64,000 bases of DNA from contig JANNZM010000039.1 in NCBI GenBank assembly GCA_031410595.1, positions 1 through 64,000 of the forward strand, written 5' to 3'. Under the pieces are notes generated by a model, which worked only from the letters and a program-made list of their open reading frames with translations, did no database searches and had not been told where the DNA came from. Below, one piece after another: positions 33,119 through 41,473 of the stretch (position 1 is its first letter; each line of letters opens with the position of its first letter). The stretch is from JANMCE01 sp031410595. GTDB lineage: Bacteria > Actinomycetota > Acidimicrobiia > Acidimicrobiales > Ilumatobacteraceae. The position numbers and the translations under genes are program-made.

Positions 33119-33537
33119 TGTTCCTCCTCGACACCAACGTCGTTTCCGAGCTGCGGAAGGCCCGGGCTGGTAAAGCCAATAAGGGAGTCAGCGACTGGGC
33201 CGCAAGTGTGCCAGCCGCGTTGATGTTCGTCTCGGTGATATCGCTCCATGAGCTTGAATATGGCATGCTTCTGGCCGAGCGAAAAGACCCCGAGAAAGGG
33301 GCAGTGTTGCGGGTCTGGCTCGACGACAGCGTCGTGCCGGGCTTTACCGATCGCATCCTCCCAGTTGACACCGTGACGGCGCTTCGATCGGCAGCGCTGC
33401 ACGTCCCGAACCCGGCGCCGTTTCGCGATGCGTTCATCGCGGCCACTGCTCTTGTGCATGGCATGACCGTCGTTACGCGCAACAACAAAGACTTCGATCA
33501 TCTTGAGAACCTTGTCGTGCTCAACCCCTGGACCTGA
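33118..33537 (+). CDS. vapC: VapC-type PIN-domain RNase toxin
   Basis: 139 residues. The PIN active site is complete: D5 (FLLDTN), E45 (SLHELEYG), D104 (FRDAFIAAT) and D125 (RNNKDF). These acidic residues bind Mg2+ or Mn2+ for RNA cleavage, commonly of tRNAs. It is translationally coupled to the upstream antitoxin and divergent from the P450 operon. Confidence 0.92.
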   Translation: MFLLDTNVVSELRKARAGKANKGVSDWAASVPAALMFVSVISLHELEYGMLLAERKDPEKGAVLRVWLDDSVVPGFTDRILPVDTVTALRSAALHVPNPAPFRDAFIAATALVHGMTVVTRNNKDFDHLENLVVLNPWT

Positions 33538-33571
33538 TGCGCTGCTCGTCCCGATCTGAGAGCATCAGGGC

Positions 33572-34528
33572 ATGACCGCGCGACAGATCATTATCGATAC
33601 CGACCCTGGCATTGACGACGCGATGGCGATTTTTCTGGCTCTGGCCTCGCCCGAGCTTGATGTGGTCGGTCTGACCACCGTCATGGGCAACGTTGAGGTC
33701 GATCTCGCCACTACCAACGCGCTGCGTCTGCTGGAGATCGCCGGCCGCGCGGACATCCCCGTTGCCGAGGGCGCGGCGAAACCAATCGCCGTCGACTTCC
33801 TCGGAGCCGTTGGGTTCGTGCACGGGGATGATGGGCAAGGCAACGCCTTTCTTCCGCCACCGACCGGCCAGTCGCTCGGCATCTGCGCAGCCGAGTTCAT
33901 CGTGCAGCAGGCCAGGGCACATCCGGGTGAGATCACGTTGGTGCCCATCGGGCCGCTCACCAACATCGCCCTCGCATTACGTCTGGAACCCAACCTGCCG
34001 AAGCTGGTTGCCGGTGTCGTGTTGATGGGTGGTAACGCCTTCTGCGCCGGCAATGCCAGCCCGGCCGCCGAAGCCAACATTCGCAACGATCCCGAGGCAG
34101 CCGACGTGGTGTTCGGCGCCGGGTGGCCTATCACCATGGTCGGTCTCGACGTCACCAACGAAGTACTCATGACCGACCACGACCTGGACGAGCTCCACTC
34201 CTTTGCCACGCCGCAGGGTAAGCACATGGGTCGGATCAATCCGTTCTACCGAGCGTTCCTTGGCGACCGTCTCGGCACCGAAGGCATCGTCATTCACGAC
34301 TCCACCGCCATTGCGTATCTGCTCGCTCCGGACCTGTTCGAGGTGGTGAAGGCGCCGGTGCGGGTAGAAACCGGCGGCTCGTTCAGTAGAGGCAAGACGT
34401 GGCCCTATGTCGGACGCACCGACGACAATCACCTACCCGCCTGGCAGTCCCGCCCGCTGGTGGACATCTGCAGGGGCGTCGACGGTCCAGCCGTCGTCGC
34501 CCTCATCCTCGATCGCCTCCGCCCCTGA
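33572..34528 (+). CDS. Inosine-uridine preferring nucleoside hydrolase
   Basis: 318 residues. N-terminal IIDTDPGIDDAMAI is the Ca2+-binding signature of the family; GNVEVDLATTNALRLLEIAGR, LVPIGPLTNIALAL and a C-terminal DNHLPAWQSRP (nearby Asp for calcium) complete the fold. It cleaves the N-glycosidic bond of ribonucleosides to base and ribose for salvage. It stands as a single gene between two toxin-antitoxin modules. Confidence 0.92.
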   Translation: MTARQIIIDTDPGIDDAMAIFLALASPELDVVGLTTVMGNVEVDLATTNALRLLEIAGRADIPVAEGAAKPIAVDFLGAVGFVHGDDGQGNAFLPPPTGQSLGICAAEFIVQQARAHPGEITLVPIGPLTNIALALRLEPNLPKLVAGVVLMGGNAFCAGNASPAAEANIRNDPEAADVVFGAGWPITMVGLDVTNEVLMTDHDLDELHSFATPQGKHMGRINPFYRAFLGDRLGTEGIVIHDSTAIAYLLAPDLFEVVKAPVRVETGGSFSRGKTWPYVGRTDDNHLPAWQSRPLVDICRGVDGPAVVALILDRLRP

Positions 34529-34539
34529 CATCTCGAAGA

Positions 34540-34965
34540 CTACGTACCGACGGTTACTGACAGGTTCTCGCTTGCGAGAGCGGCTTCTAACAGTAGGGAG
34601 TTCACACTGAGAAAGACATTGGCTTGAAGGAGCACCGCCACCGCTAGTGCCTCGAGGCCGAGGATGTTGAGTTGATGGCGACGCCTGAGCAGCCCGATTG
34701 TGGGTGCGAGTTCTCGCAAACTCAACAACCCGATCTCAGCGGGGAGCTCGAGTACGGCCTGTGTCGCTCGCGTGCGCAAGTCGGGCGGCAGGTCGGAGAA
34801 CGGTCGAGACAACACCCCTGGACGTTCGTTGGCCCCAAGAACTGCCTGACATAAACGAACGAACCAATAGCCAGTCGTAAAGAGCTCCGTTGAACTCAAA
34901 GAACTCGGTGCTTGCCTTCGCAGTACTTGGCCCAAGAGCTGGTCGTCAACGAGCGAAATTGTCAT
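34540..34965 (-). CDS. Putative toxin partner of an AbrB-type antitoxin
   Basis: 141 residues: SLVDDQLLGQVLRRQAPSSL, FTTGYWFVRLCQAVLGANERPGVLS, LPAEIGLLSLRELAPTIGLLRRRHQLNILGLEALAVAVLL, then VFLSVNSLLLEAALASENL. The order resembles a PIN-like fold in which an N-terminal Asp and a late strand plus SVNS loop would form the active site, but the usual four acids are not all evident. The start overlaps the AbrB-like gene by 4 bp. I know similar two-gene modules only as uncharacterised actinobacterial pairs. Confidence 0.72.
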   Translation of the reverse strand: MTISLVDDQLLGQVLRRQAPSSLSSTELFTTGYWFVRLCQAVLGANERPGVLSRPFSDLPPDLRTRATQAVLELPAEIGLLSLRELAPTIGLLRRRHQLNILGLEALAVAVLLQANVFLSVNSLLLEAALASENLSVTVGT

Positions 34966-35204
34966 TGATTGGCGAGATCGTCATCGCCAAACCCTGCCCG
35001 AGCGAGATCCCAGTCGTGGGCCGTAACGGCATCAAGCAGTTTTCTGCGGAGGGCCGACGTGCCCCCGGGCACGATGACGATCGCATCGCCAAGATCCAAG
35101 TAGCCAACGTCTCCGCCTTCGTCGAGTCCCCAACGGTGCCGTGCTGTGGAAGGAAGGCTCATCTGTCCTCGGGAAGACACGCGGAGGTCACCTGCGGAAG
35201 TCAT
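34962..35204 (-). CDS. AbrB/MazE-type swapped-hairpin antitoxin
   Basis: 80 residues: LRVSSRGQMSLPSTARHRWGLDEGGDVGYLDLGDAIVIVPGG is the SpoVT/AbrB DNA-binding hairpin, and the tail LLDAVTAHDWDLARAGFGDDDLANQ would bind the partner protein. It is the first gene of a two-gene operon with the putative toxin (ATGA overlap). Confidence 0.87.
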   Translation of the reverse strand: MTSAGDLRVSSRGQMSLPSTARHRWGLDEGGDVGYLDLGDAIVIVPGGTSALRRKLLDAVTAHDWDLARAGFGDDDLANQ

Positions 35205-35319
35205 GAGCGAAGCCTACAAGGCGTTCCTGCTTTCTCCTTGTAGCGTGGTCGGGCCGATGGGTACGGACTTGGCTCGAACTCACAGCTCACCCGAAGGTGG
35301 CGCTCATAGCCTGCTCACC

Positions 35320-35478
35320 ATGTTGCTCGACTTGGTGGGAAGTTCGGTGCTTGGTGTCGCTTTCGGGATCTGGGGACACCGCCACTTGGGCCGACGAGGC
35401 ATGACGCTCGGTTTCTTCGGTGGTGGGCTCGCTTGGCTCCTGGTCGCGGCCTGGCTTCAGGCTGCGTTCAGGGGCTGA
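35320..35478 (+). CDS. Small membrane protein (weakly supported)
   Basis: 52 residues from ATG 35320 with two hydrophobic segments (LVGSSVLGVAFGIWG and GFFGGGLAWLLVAAWLQAAF) separated by the basic loop HRHLGRRG. No clear Shine-Dalgarno; an in-frame ATG at 35257 gives a 21-residue longer form. Composition and two-helix hairpin make it plausible, but I do not recognise the family. Confidence 0.4.
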   Translation: MLLDLVGSSVLGVAFGIWGHRHLGRRGMTLGFFGGGLAWLLVAAWLQAAFRG

Positions 35479-35482
35479 GGCC

Positions 35483-36562
35483 TTATGAAACGAGTTGGGC
35501 TTCCATCCATTTGGTGATGACGGCCAGGACGTCGGCGTTGTTCTTTTCGAACATGGCACCGTGGCTGTTGCCACGTACGCCTTCGCTCGCCAGTTCGATG
35601 TGGACGGCGTCGCAGCCAGCCTGTTGGAGGAATTCCACCAGCGGGCCGTCGCTGAACTGGAAGACGGACGCTTCGCTCGTGAAGACAGCGATTGGTATCT
35701 TCGACAGGTTCGTAAGTTGTCGGGCCGGCTCGGCCTGCAGCATGTAGCCGGGCGCACCCGGTGCGGGGGAGTGCTCTACCAACGCAAGGTCGCTCGATGA
35801 TGCGGCGGGCGGGTCGTACGAAACAGGGATGGCCGACACACCCCACTGCAACGTGTCGGGTCCGAAGGTTTGAGCAAAGGCCGGTCCGACCGGTTCGAGC
35901 TGCGCGAGCGCGACGACCAAGTCCGGTCGAGCATCGGCGAGCAGAAAGCCCGATGGACCTCCGAGCGAGTTCGACATGACGAACGCCGGGCCGACCTTGT
36001 CGAGCAACTCCACCAGTCGATCCCGCTCCATCGTGTGGCGCACTGCGGCGTCACCTGCGAACGGACCGCCGGTGGCGCAAAACTGCAGCCACGCTGCATC
36101 GGCCGGGTTGTTGCGATCGCCGGGCCACTGGGTGTGTGCCGAGCCGAACGGCAACGCGCCCGGGCCGTCGGACGGTGGCACGAAGATCATGCGAAACACG
36201 TCGGCAGGCAACGGTGGCCCGGCAGCCCCCATGAGTTCGGGGATGAACGGCGAACGACCGTGACCGGGCCGGTCAACCACGTAGACCACCCAACCCTGCT
36301 CAACCAGCAGCGTGGAGAAACCGGGGCGACCATCCGGCGTGGTCAGGTAGTCGAGGCCCTGACCGCCGCCACCATGGATCAGCACGATCGGATAGGGCTT
36401 CGTGACCTCGACCGGGGCTTCCCAGTAGACGTACATCGGACCGCGTGCCGCTCCAACCGAAGGGTCAGGCTCCACCCCCACCCAGAAGTGCCCAGACCGC
36501 GAAGTGACGGGTTTCGCGTCGAAGATGGGCTGGGCAGGAGGTCGCTGTGACGAGTGGGCCAT
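35483..36562 (-). CDS. Alpha/beta-hydrolase, EstA-like esterase
   Basis: 359 residues. Oxyanion-hole region IVLIHGGGGQGLDY, then VVDRPGHGRSPF, a large cap, the nucleophile elbow VMSNSLGGPSGF (SxSxG variant), and a catalytic His probably in GNSHGAMF; an acid follows LEPVGP. The family hydrolyses esters of unknown nature. No signal peptide, so cytoplasmic. Single gene, divergent from the flavoprotein gene at 36668. Confidence 0.87.
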   Translation of the reverse strand: MAHSSQRPPAQPIFDAKPVTSRSGHFWVGVEPDPSVGAARGPMYVYWEAPVEVTKPYPIVLIHGGGGQGLDYLTTPDGRPGFSTLLVEQGWVVYVVDRPGHGRSPFIPELMGAAGPPLPADVFRMIFVPPSDGPGALPFGSAHTQWPGDRNNPADAAWLQFCATGGPFAGDAAVRHTMERDRLVELLDKVGPAFVMSNSLGGPSGFLLADARPDLVVALAQLEPVGPAFAQTFGPDTLQWGVSAIPVSYDPPAASSSDLALVEHSPAPGAPGYMLQAEPARQLTNLSKIPIAVFTSEASVFQFSDGPLVEFLQQAGCDAVHIELASEGVRGNSHGAMFEKNNADVLAVITKWMEAQLVS

Positions 36563-36667
36563 CCACCGACTCTAGGCCGCCAGAAGGGGTTGTCAGGACA
36601 ACTGATACCCTTCCCCTTCGACGGCGTGCCGTTGTGTGCACGAGCACTTCATATTTGGGGGTATGTC

Positions 36668-37837
36668 ATGGCGTTAGGTTCTGTTCTCACCGCTTCGTCC
36701 ACGTTGGCGGAGAAGGCCAAGGCGTTGGTGCCTTTGGTGGACGCAAGTGCGGCCTTTGCTGACGAGCAAGGGCACCTCGCGCCCGACCTCGTCGAGGCAA
36801 TGCACCGTGACGGGCTCTTCAACATGTGGCTACCCGCCGTCCTCGGCGGGGCCGAACTCGACCCCGTCAGCTCGATCGAAGTCGTCGAGAACCTTGCCTA
36901 CGGTGACGCTTCCGCGGCGTGGGTGCAGATGGCCGCCAGCCTCTCGGTCGGTACAGGTGGCGCGTACCTGGGCGAGTCGGCGGCCACGGAACTGTTCGAT
37001 CACGACAAGCGTACGGTCATCGCCGGGCAGGGCACCCGACCCGGTACCGCCGTGCCCACCGAGGGCGGCTATCTGCTGAGCGGTTCGTGGAGCTTTGCCT
37101 CGGGCATCAAGCACGGCACCCACATTCATACGCTGGCCATCGTCACGACCACGGGCGAACCGCGCATCTTCGTGCTGCCGGTTGACCAGGTGAACCTCAT
37201 CGACAACTGGGACGTGCTCGGCCTTCGCGGCACGGGCAGCATCGATTACACAATCGACAGCGTCTTTGTGCCCGAGGACTACACGCACTTCGCCATCGCT
37301 GCCGACGCGAAGCAGGGCGGCAGCCTGTACAACATCGGCATCATTGGTTTCGCGCAGATCGGTCACTCGGGTTGGGCGCTCGGCCTCGGTCGTCGACTGC
37401 TCGATGAGCTGGCCGCCCTCGTGCAAGGCAAGGCAGGTCGTCCCGGTACTCAGGCCGACAACGCGGCCTTCCTCGAAGGTTTCGCTCGCGCCGAGGCGCA
37501 ACTTCGGGCGGCCCGTGCGTTCGTCTACGAGGCATGGCGAGACGTGACCGCCACCATCGACACCGGCGCCCATCCCTCGGTCCGGCAGCACACACTCACC
37601 CGATTGGCCCTCACCAATGCAACGGCTGCGCTTTCGGACGTCGCCAACTTCGTCTACCTCGCCGGCGGCACCACAGCGCTGCGTCGAGGCCCCATCCAGC
37701 GCATGGTCCGAGATGTCCACGCCGGCACCCAGCACGTGACCTCCTCACCCGCCGTCGTCCAAACCTGCGGACGCGAGTTGGCCGGACTTGCCACCGACAA
37801 AATGTGGATCTTCCTCGACCTCGCCCCCACCCATTAA
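36668..37837 (+). CDS. Acyl-CoA dehydrogenase-fold flavoprotein (HsaA/hydroxylase-like)
   Basis: 389 residues with the three-domain acyl-CoA dehydrogenase fold. DGLFNMWLPAVLGGAELDPVSSIEVVENLAYGDASAAW and WSFASGIKHGTHIHTLAI are typical of flavin-dependent monooxygenases of the HsaA/DszC group, which use reduced flavin rather than oxidise acyl-CoA. The late helix region FVYLAGGTTALRRGPIQRMVRDVHAGTQH fits the same group. ATG 36668 has a GGGGG upstream. A partner flavin reductase is not encoded nearby. The substrate is unknown. Confidence 0.85.
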   Translation: MALGSVLTASSTLAEKAKALVPLVDASAAFADEQGHLAPDLVEAMHRDGLFNMWLPAVLGGAELDPVSSIEVVENLAYGDASAAWVQMAASLSVGTGGAYLGESAATELFDHDKRTVIAGQGTRPGTAVPTEGGYLLSGSWSFASGIKHGTHIHTLAIVTTTGEPRIFVLPVDQVNLIDNWDVLGLRGTGSIDYTIDSVFVPEDYTHFAIAADAKQGGSLYNIGIIGFAQIGHSGWALGLGRRLLDELAALVQGKAGRPGTQADNAAFLEGFARAEAQLRAARAFVYEAWRDVTATIDTGAHPSVRQHTLTRLALTNATAALSDVANFVYLAGGTTALRRGPIQRMVRDVHAGTQHVTSSPAVVQTCGRELAGLATDKMWIFLDLAPTH

Positions 37838-37893
37838 CCGATTGTTTCCATGGCACCGTCGACGCTGCCGCTGCCTCAGCGAGTCGTGCTTCG

Positions 37894-38232
37894 CTAGGGC
37901 ATGCCCGTCATCATTGCCACGATCTCCAAAAGCTGCTGCGCAACAACAGGGCCGACGTTTCCGAGTGGCGGCCCGCACCGTTCTACCGCAACGGCACGGA
38001 GTTGCTCGACGAGCGCCCAGCTCGTCTCGTCCAGGCCGTTGGCGGTATCGGATGTGATCTCGACGTGACTAGGAAATGTGCGCTCGGTAGTGGTCACGGG
38101 GACAACAAGAACAGTGGATGGGCGATATCGGAGAAATCCGTCGGCTGTAATCACTACAGCCGGTCGTTTGAAGCCGGTCTCTGACCCGACCGGTTGTCCG
38201 AAGTCGACAGCAATGATGTCGCCAAAGTTCAT
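37894..38232 (-). CDS. mazF: MazF/PemK-type endoribonuclease toxin
   Basis: 112 residues. NFGDIIAVDFGQPVGSETGFKRPAVVITADG and VLVVPVTTTERTFPSHVEI, with the conserved RPAVV and PxT motifs of the MazF barrel. ATG 38232 gives an ATGA overlap with the antitoxin, so it is preferred to the ATG seven codons earlier, which lies inside the antitoxin gene. It probably cleaves RNA at short sequences. Confidence 0.9.
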   Translation of the reverse strand: MNFGDIIAVDFGQPVGSETGFKRPAVVITADGFLRYRPSTVLVVPVTTTERTFPSHVEITSDTANGLDETSWALVEQLRAVAVERCGPPLGNVGPVVAQQLLEIVAMMTGMP

Positions 38233-38468
38233 CCGAGGTCGTGGTTCAGCCAAGAGTCACGTTCACTCACATAGTTGGCCCACCGAGCCTTATCGGAGCG
38301 AAGTACCTCCTCCGCTGCGGACATCCCTCGGTAGAACTGATCGCGTTTCAGGGCCTCGAGTGCGGCGTCGAAAGTGTCAGCCATCGAACTGTCCCGCTGC
38401 TCAGCCAACTTTCGCAACCTTTCTCGCTGGTCAAGACTTACCCGTATAGTGGTAGACAACGACGTCAT
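38229..38468 (-). CDS. Ribbon-helix-helix antitoxin, MazE-like
   Basis: 79 residues. The start TTIRVSLDQRERLRKLAEQRDSSMADTFDAALEALKRDQFY is a ribbon-helix-helix; a C-terminal acidic and aromatic tail would bind the toxin. ATG 38468 lies 6 bases after a TAGACT hexamer (38480-38475), so the transcript may be leaderless. The repeat GTAGAC (38452-38457) and GTCTAC (38476-38481) spans the start and may be the autoregulatory site. Confidence 0.87.
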   Translation of the reverse strand: MTSLSTTIRVSLDQRERLRKLAEQRDSSMADTFDAALEALKRDQFYRGMSAAEEVLRSDKARWANYVSERDSWLNHDLG

Positions 38469-38548
38469 ACCGTCAGTCTACAGGGGAAACGACGAACGAA
38501 TCATCGGATCCCGGCGAATGACCGTATCAACTCGACCGGCTTTGAAGC

Positions 38549-39290
38549 TCAGCATTCGGAAACCGGCACGATGGGCTTGTCAAAGACGGTCGAGACATCG
38601 GTGGTCACCGTGTCGTTCGAGGGCTTGGGACTGGAGACCGCCTGGCCTTGAAGTTTGGCGAGAATTGGCGCGGCCTTGTCAGCAACGACGACGAGATTCT
38701 CGCCATCGTCGCTGACTGTGCTTGGCAACGTGGAGCTATCGAAGGAACCGGCCGCGACGGAGCGGACAGTTGCTGCCAGCTTCCGCAGATCAGTCTGGCC
38801 ATCGACCTTCAGGCTCGCGGTCGCTGCATCGATGAGATGACTCAACGACGTTGGATCAGACGCTATGCGAGCAAGGGTCTGGTCGATGCTGGCCTCAGAA
38901 CGTCTTGCTGCCGAGCCATCCGCCCTAGGTCCGAGGAGCCGTCGTGATGCCACGAGCCGTCGGCAAAGTATTCAAGGTAGCGAGCTCGTACGTACTGTCG
39001 CGCTTGTACGCCGTCGAGCGTGATGCATTCAGCCTTGGGTACGTCCAGGCCCGTGCGAACATCACGGACGGGTAGTCAAACCGCAGACGTATGCCGCCTA
39101 TCGCATCGACCAGATTCTTGAAACCGTTCATATCGATCTCGATGTAGTGATTGATCGGGATGCCCAGGTTCTGCACGGTGCGAATGAGATTGGTCACGCC
39201 GACCGTGTGATCGTCCCGGTCGATGGCCGAATTGAGCTTGTCGAGTTGGCCCTCCGCGTCTCTGGCATAGCAGTGAGATTGATTGTCATC
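38549..39290 (-). pseudogene. Broken LCP-family gene
   Basis: Three frames together rebuild the C-terminal two thirds of a LytR-CpsA-Psr protein. Pieces seen: EGQLDKLNSAIDRDD, then NLIRTVQNLGIPINHY, then GLDVPKAECITLDGVQARQYVRARYLEYF in another frame, then RMARQQ and DPTSLSHLIDAATASLKVDG and PVSEC at the end. These match the intact LCP protein at 11799-12950 block by block. At least two frame changes, near 39075 and 38920, and a missing N-terminal anchor show it is dead. Confidence 0.8.
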
Positions 39291-39418
39291 GGGCCTTCGC
39301 CGTCGACGCCAACCATCGTGGAGAGGGCACGTTCTCGAAGTGAGTTGAACTGGTCGTCGCTGAGTGGTGTGACCTCGGGCCGAAGCGCGGCGAAGAGTTC
39401 TATCTCGTCAGTAGTCAT
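39291..39418 (-). pseudogene. N-terminal stub of a sigma-factor partner protein (CU044_5270-like)
   Basis: Begins MTTDEIELFAALRPEVTPLSDDQFNSLRERALSTMVG, typical of the start of the actinobacterial proteins encoded just after ECF sigma genes, and then runs without a stop into LCP-derived codons at about 39290. It is a junction between two unrelated gene pieces, so a deletion fused the stub to the LCP remnant. Confidence 0.6.
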
Positions 39419-39760
39419 GAGTTTCTCCGTGACGTAGGGCGGCGCGGATGCGGTGAAGTCGCGATCCCACCGTCCCGGCGGGTATGCCGAGGACGGCGGC
39501 CGCGTCCTGATTCGAGAACCCCTCCCAGGCGATTAGCACAAGAAGGTCGCGATCGTCCGGCGCAAGGTGCCCGATCCGCTCAATCAAGCGCTGCATTCGG
39601 TGCCGGGTATCGACCTTTCCGTCGATCCCTTCGAACTCATCGGTGTATCCGATCGGATACCCGTGGATTCGAACAAGGGCAGATAGGCGGCGCTGCTCTG
39701 TCCGCCAGTGTCGTCGAATGAGGTTCGACGTAATCCCGAACAGCCACGCCCGCTCGCGTC
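39408..39760 (-). pseudogene. Truncated ECF sigma factor gene
   Basis: From about 39752 the frame reads RERAWLFGITSNLIRRHWRTEQRRLSALVRIHG, the end of region 2, and continues through MQRLIERIGHLAPDDRDLLVLIAWEGFSNQDAAAVLGIPAGTVGSRLHRIRAALRH, a complete region 4. Upstream the same frame has TGA codons and most of region 2 is missing, with matching residues (FERNDAS) in another frame. The stop overlaps the next stub by about 10 bp, as in intact pairs. Confidence 0.75.
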
Positions 39761-39910
39761 GTTGCGTTCAAAGATTCTTTCATCGGGACTGGCCACTCGC
39801 CCGGTTGGCGTGCAGAGGCTTCACGAGATGGCAGGCTGGATAGGCGCACAGGACAACGGTGATGCAACCTCGCCGTCTCGTGTTGCTCACAAAGGGTGAA
39901 AGGGGACGCA

Positions 39911-41473
39911 ATGGTTCAATCGGGAGCACCGTACAACGCAGGGGAGTGGCTGCTTGACCGCAACCTTCGCAATGGCAGAGGAGCACATACCGCAGTGCGG
40001 TGCGATGGCATTGCATACAGCTACGCCGACCTGATGACCGAAGTGCAACGCGTGCAACGCGCACTTACAGCAGCCAGCATCGTCGAAGGCGAACGGGTGC
40101 TCATGGTGCTCAACGACAGCCCCGTCTTCATCGCTTGGTTCATTGGGTGTCTGCGTTCCGGCGTGGTGCCAGTGCCCGTCTCCACCATGCTGCTGGGCAA
40201 CGACTTGGCCGCCCTCGCCGCCGACTGTGCCGCTCGGCTGCTGGTGATTTCCGGAGACTACGCCGACCGCATTCCCGCCATCGTTGCGGGGGCGGCATCG
40301 CTGACAGCGGTGATTTTGGATGGCGACGCCGAGATCGCCGTGGGCGTTCCGACGCACCAGTGGTCGTTCTTTCCTCCTGCAGCGAACGAGGTTGCCATTG
40401 CTCCGACCGTGTGGGACACACCGGCATTCTGGCTCTACAGCTCGGGCACGACCGGACTTCCCAAGGGTGTCATTCACAAACACGGCCACCTGCAGTCCAC
40501 CTTCGACACCTACGCAACCAACGTGCTGCGCGTGAACGCCGAAGATCGCTTTCTGTCCGTCGCCAAACTGTTCTTTGCATTCGGATTGGGAAACTCGCTG
40601 ACCTTTCCGTTCGGTGCGGGGGCGACCGTGATCCTCGAACCCAGCCGACCCACTCCGTCGTCCTTTGCCAACCTCGTCGCCATCGAGAGGCCCACCCTCT
40701 TCTTCGCAGCGCCCGGATTTGTGGCGGCACTCCTTGATGCGGGCGTGACGGCCGAACAGTTCGCAACGGTGCGGGCAACGGTTACTGCGGGAGAGTCGCT
40801 GCCGGCATCGCTCCAGCAACGACTTACGGAGCGGTGCGGCCACCCAGTGCTTGATGGCATCGGCACAACCGAAGCGCTGCACATCTTCATCTCCAACACG
40901 CTTGACGAACAGCACCCCGGCAGCAGCGGACGGCTCGTTCCCGGTTACTCGGCCAAGCTGCTCGATGACGATGGCAACCTGGTCACCTCACCCGACACGC
41001 CGGGTTACCTGCACGTGCAGGGACCGTCGGTCATGTCTGGCTACTGGAATCGCGCGGAAGTAACTGCGGCCACGCTGGTAGATGGCTGGCTACGCACCGG
41101 GGACGTGTACGTGCGTGACGCGGACGACCACTGGACCTTTCTGGGTCGGAACAACGACATGATCAAGGCGGGTGGTATTTGGGTCTCTCCAGCCGAAGTG
41201 GAAGCGGCTCTTATCTCGCATCCGGACGTGCTTGAAGCGGCGGTAGTTGGTTCCCGCAACGCGCAAGGTTTGGAAGAGACCGTGGCCTTCGTGGTGCCCG
41301 CCGCAGGATGCACGATCGATCCCGTCCAACTCGAGACCCATTGTCGTTCGTTGATCGCAGCTTTCAAGCGACCGAGGCGACTGTTCATCGTCAGTGAGCT
41401 CCCCAAGACCGCCACCGGTAAAATCCAACGATTCGCCCTGCGCGACCGACTCGCTGCGGACACCACGCAGTGA
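39911..41473 (+). CDS. AMP-dependent acyl/aryl-CoA ligase, benzoate-CoA ligase-like
   Basis: 520 residues of the ANL superfamily. P-loop-like YSSGTTGLPKGVIHKH near residue 176, GIGTTEALHIFISN, GWLRTGDVYVRD (hinge Asp), and the catalytic Lys in LPKTATGKIQRF near the C-terminus. The middle SVAKLFFAFGLGNSLTFPFGAGATVIL is characteristic of the benzoate-CoA ligase group. ATG 39911 with AGGGG upstream is chosen; GTG 39896 is possible. The stop overlaps the SDR gene (GTGA), so a coupled pathway on an aromatic or branched acid is likely. Confidence 0.9.
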   Translation: MVQSGAPYNAGEWLLDRNLRNGRGAHTAVRCDGIAYSYADLMTEVQRVQRALTAASIVEGERVLMVLNDSPVFIAWFIGCLRSGVVPVPVSTMLLGNDLAALAADCAARLLVISGDYADRIPAIVAGAASLTAVILDGDAEIAVGVPTHQWSFFPPAANEVAIAPTVWDTPAFWLYSSGTTGLPKGVIHKHGHLQSTFDTYATNVLRVNAEDRFLSVAKLFFAFGLGNSLTFPFGAGATVILEPSRPTPSSFANLVAIERPTLFFAAPGFVAALLDAGVTAEQFATVRATVTAGESLPASLQQRLTERCGHPVLDGIGTTEALHIFISNTLDEQHPGSSGRLVPGYSAKLLDDDGNLVTSPDTPGYLHVQGPSVMSGYWNRAEVTAATLVDGWLRTGDVYVRDADDHWTFLGRNNDMIKAGGIWVSPAEVEAALISHPDVLEAAVVGSRNAQGLEETVAFVVPAAGCTIDPVQLETHCRSLIAAFKRPRRLFIVSELPKTATGKIQRFALRDRLAADTTQ

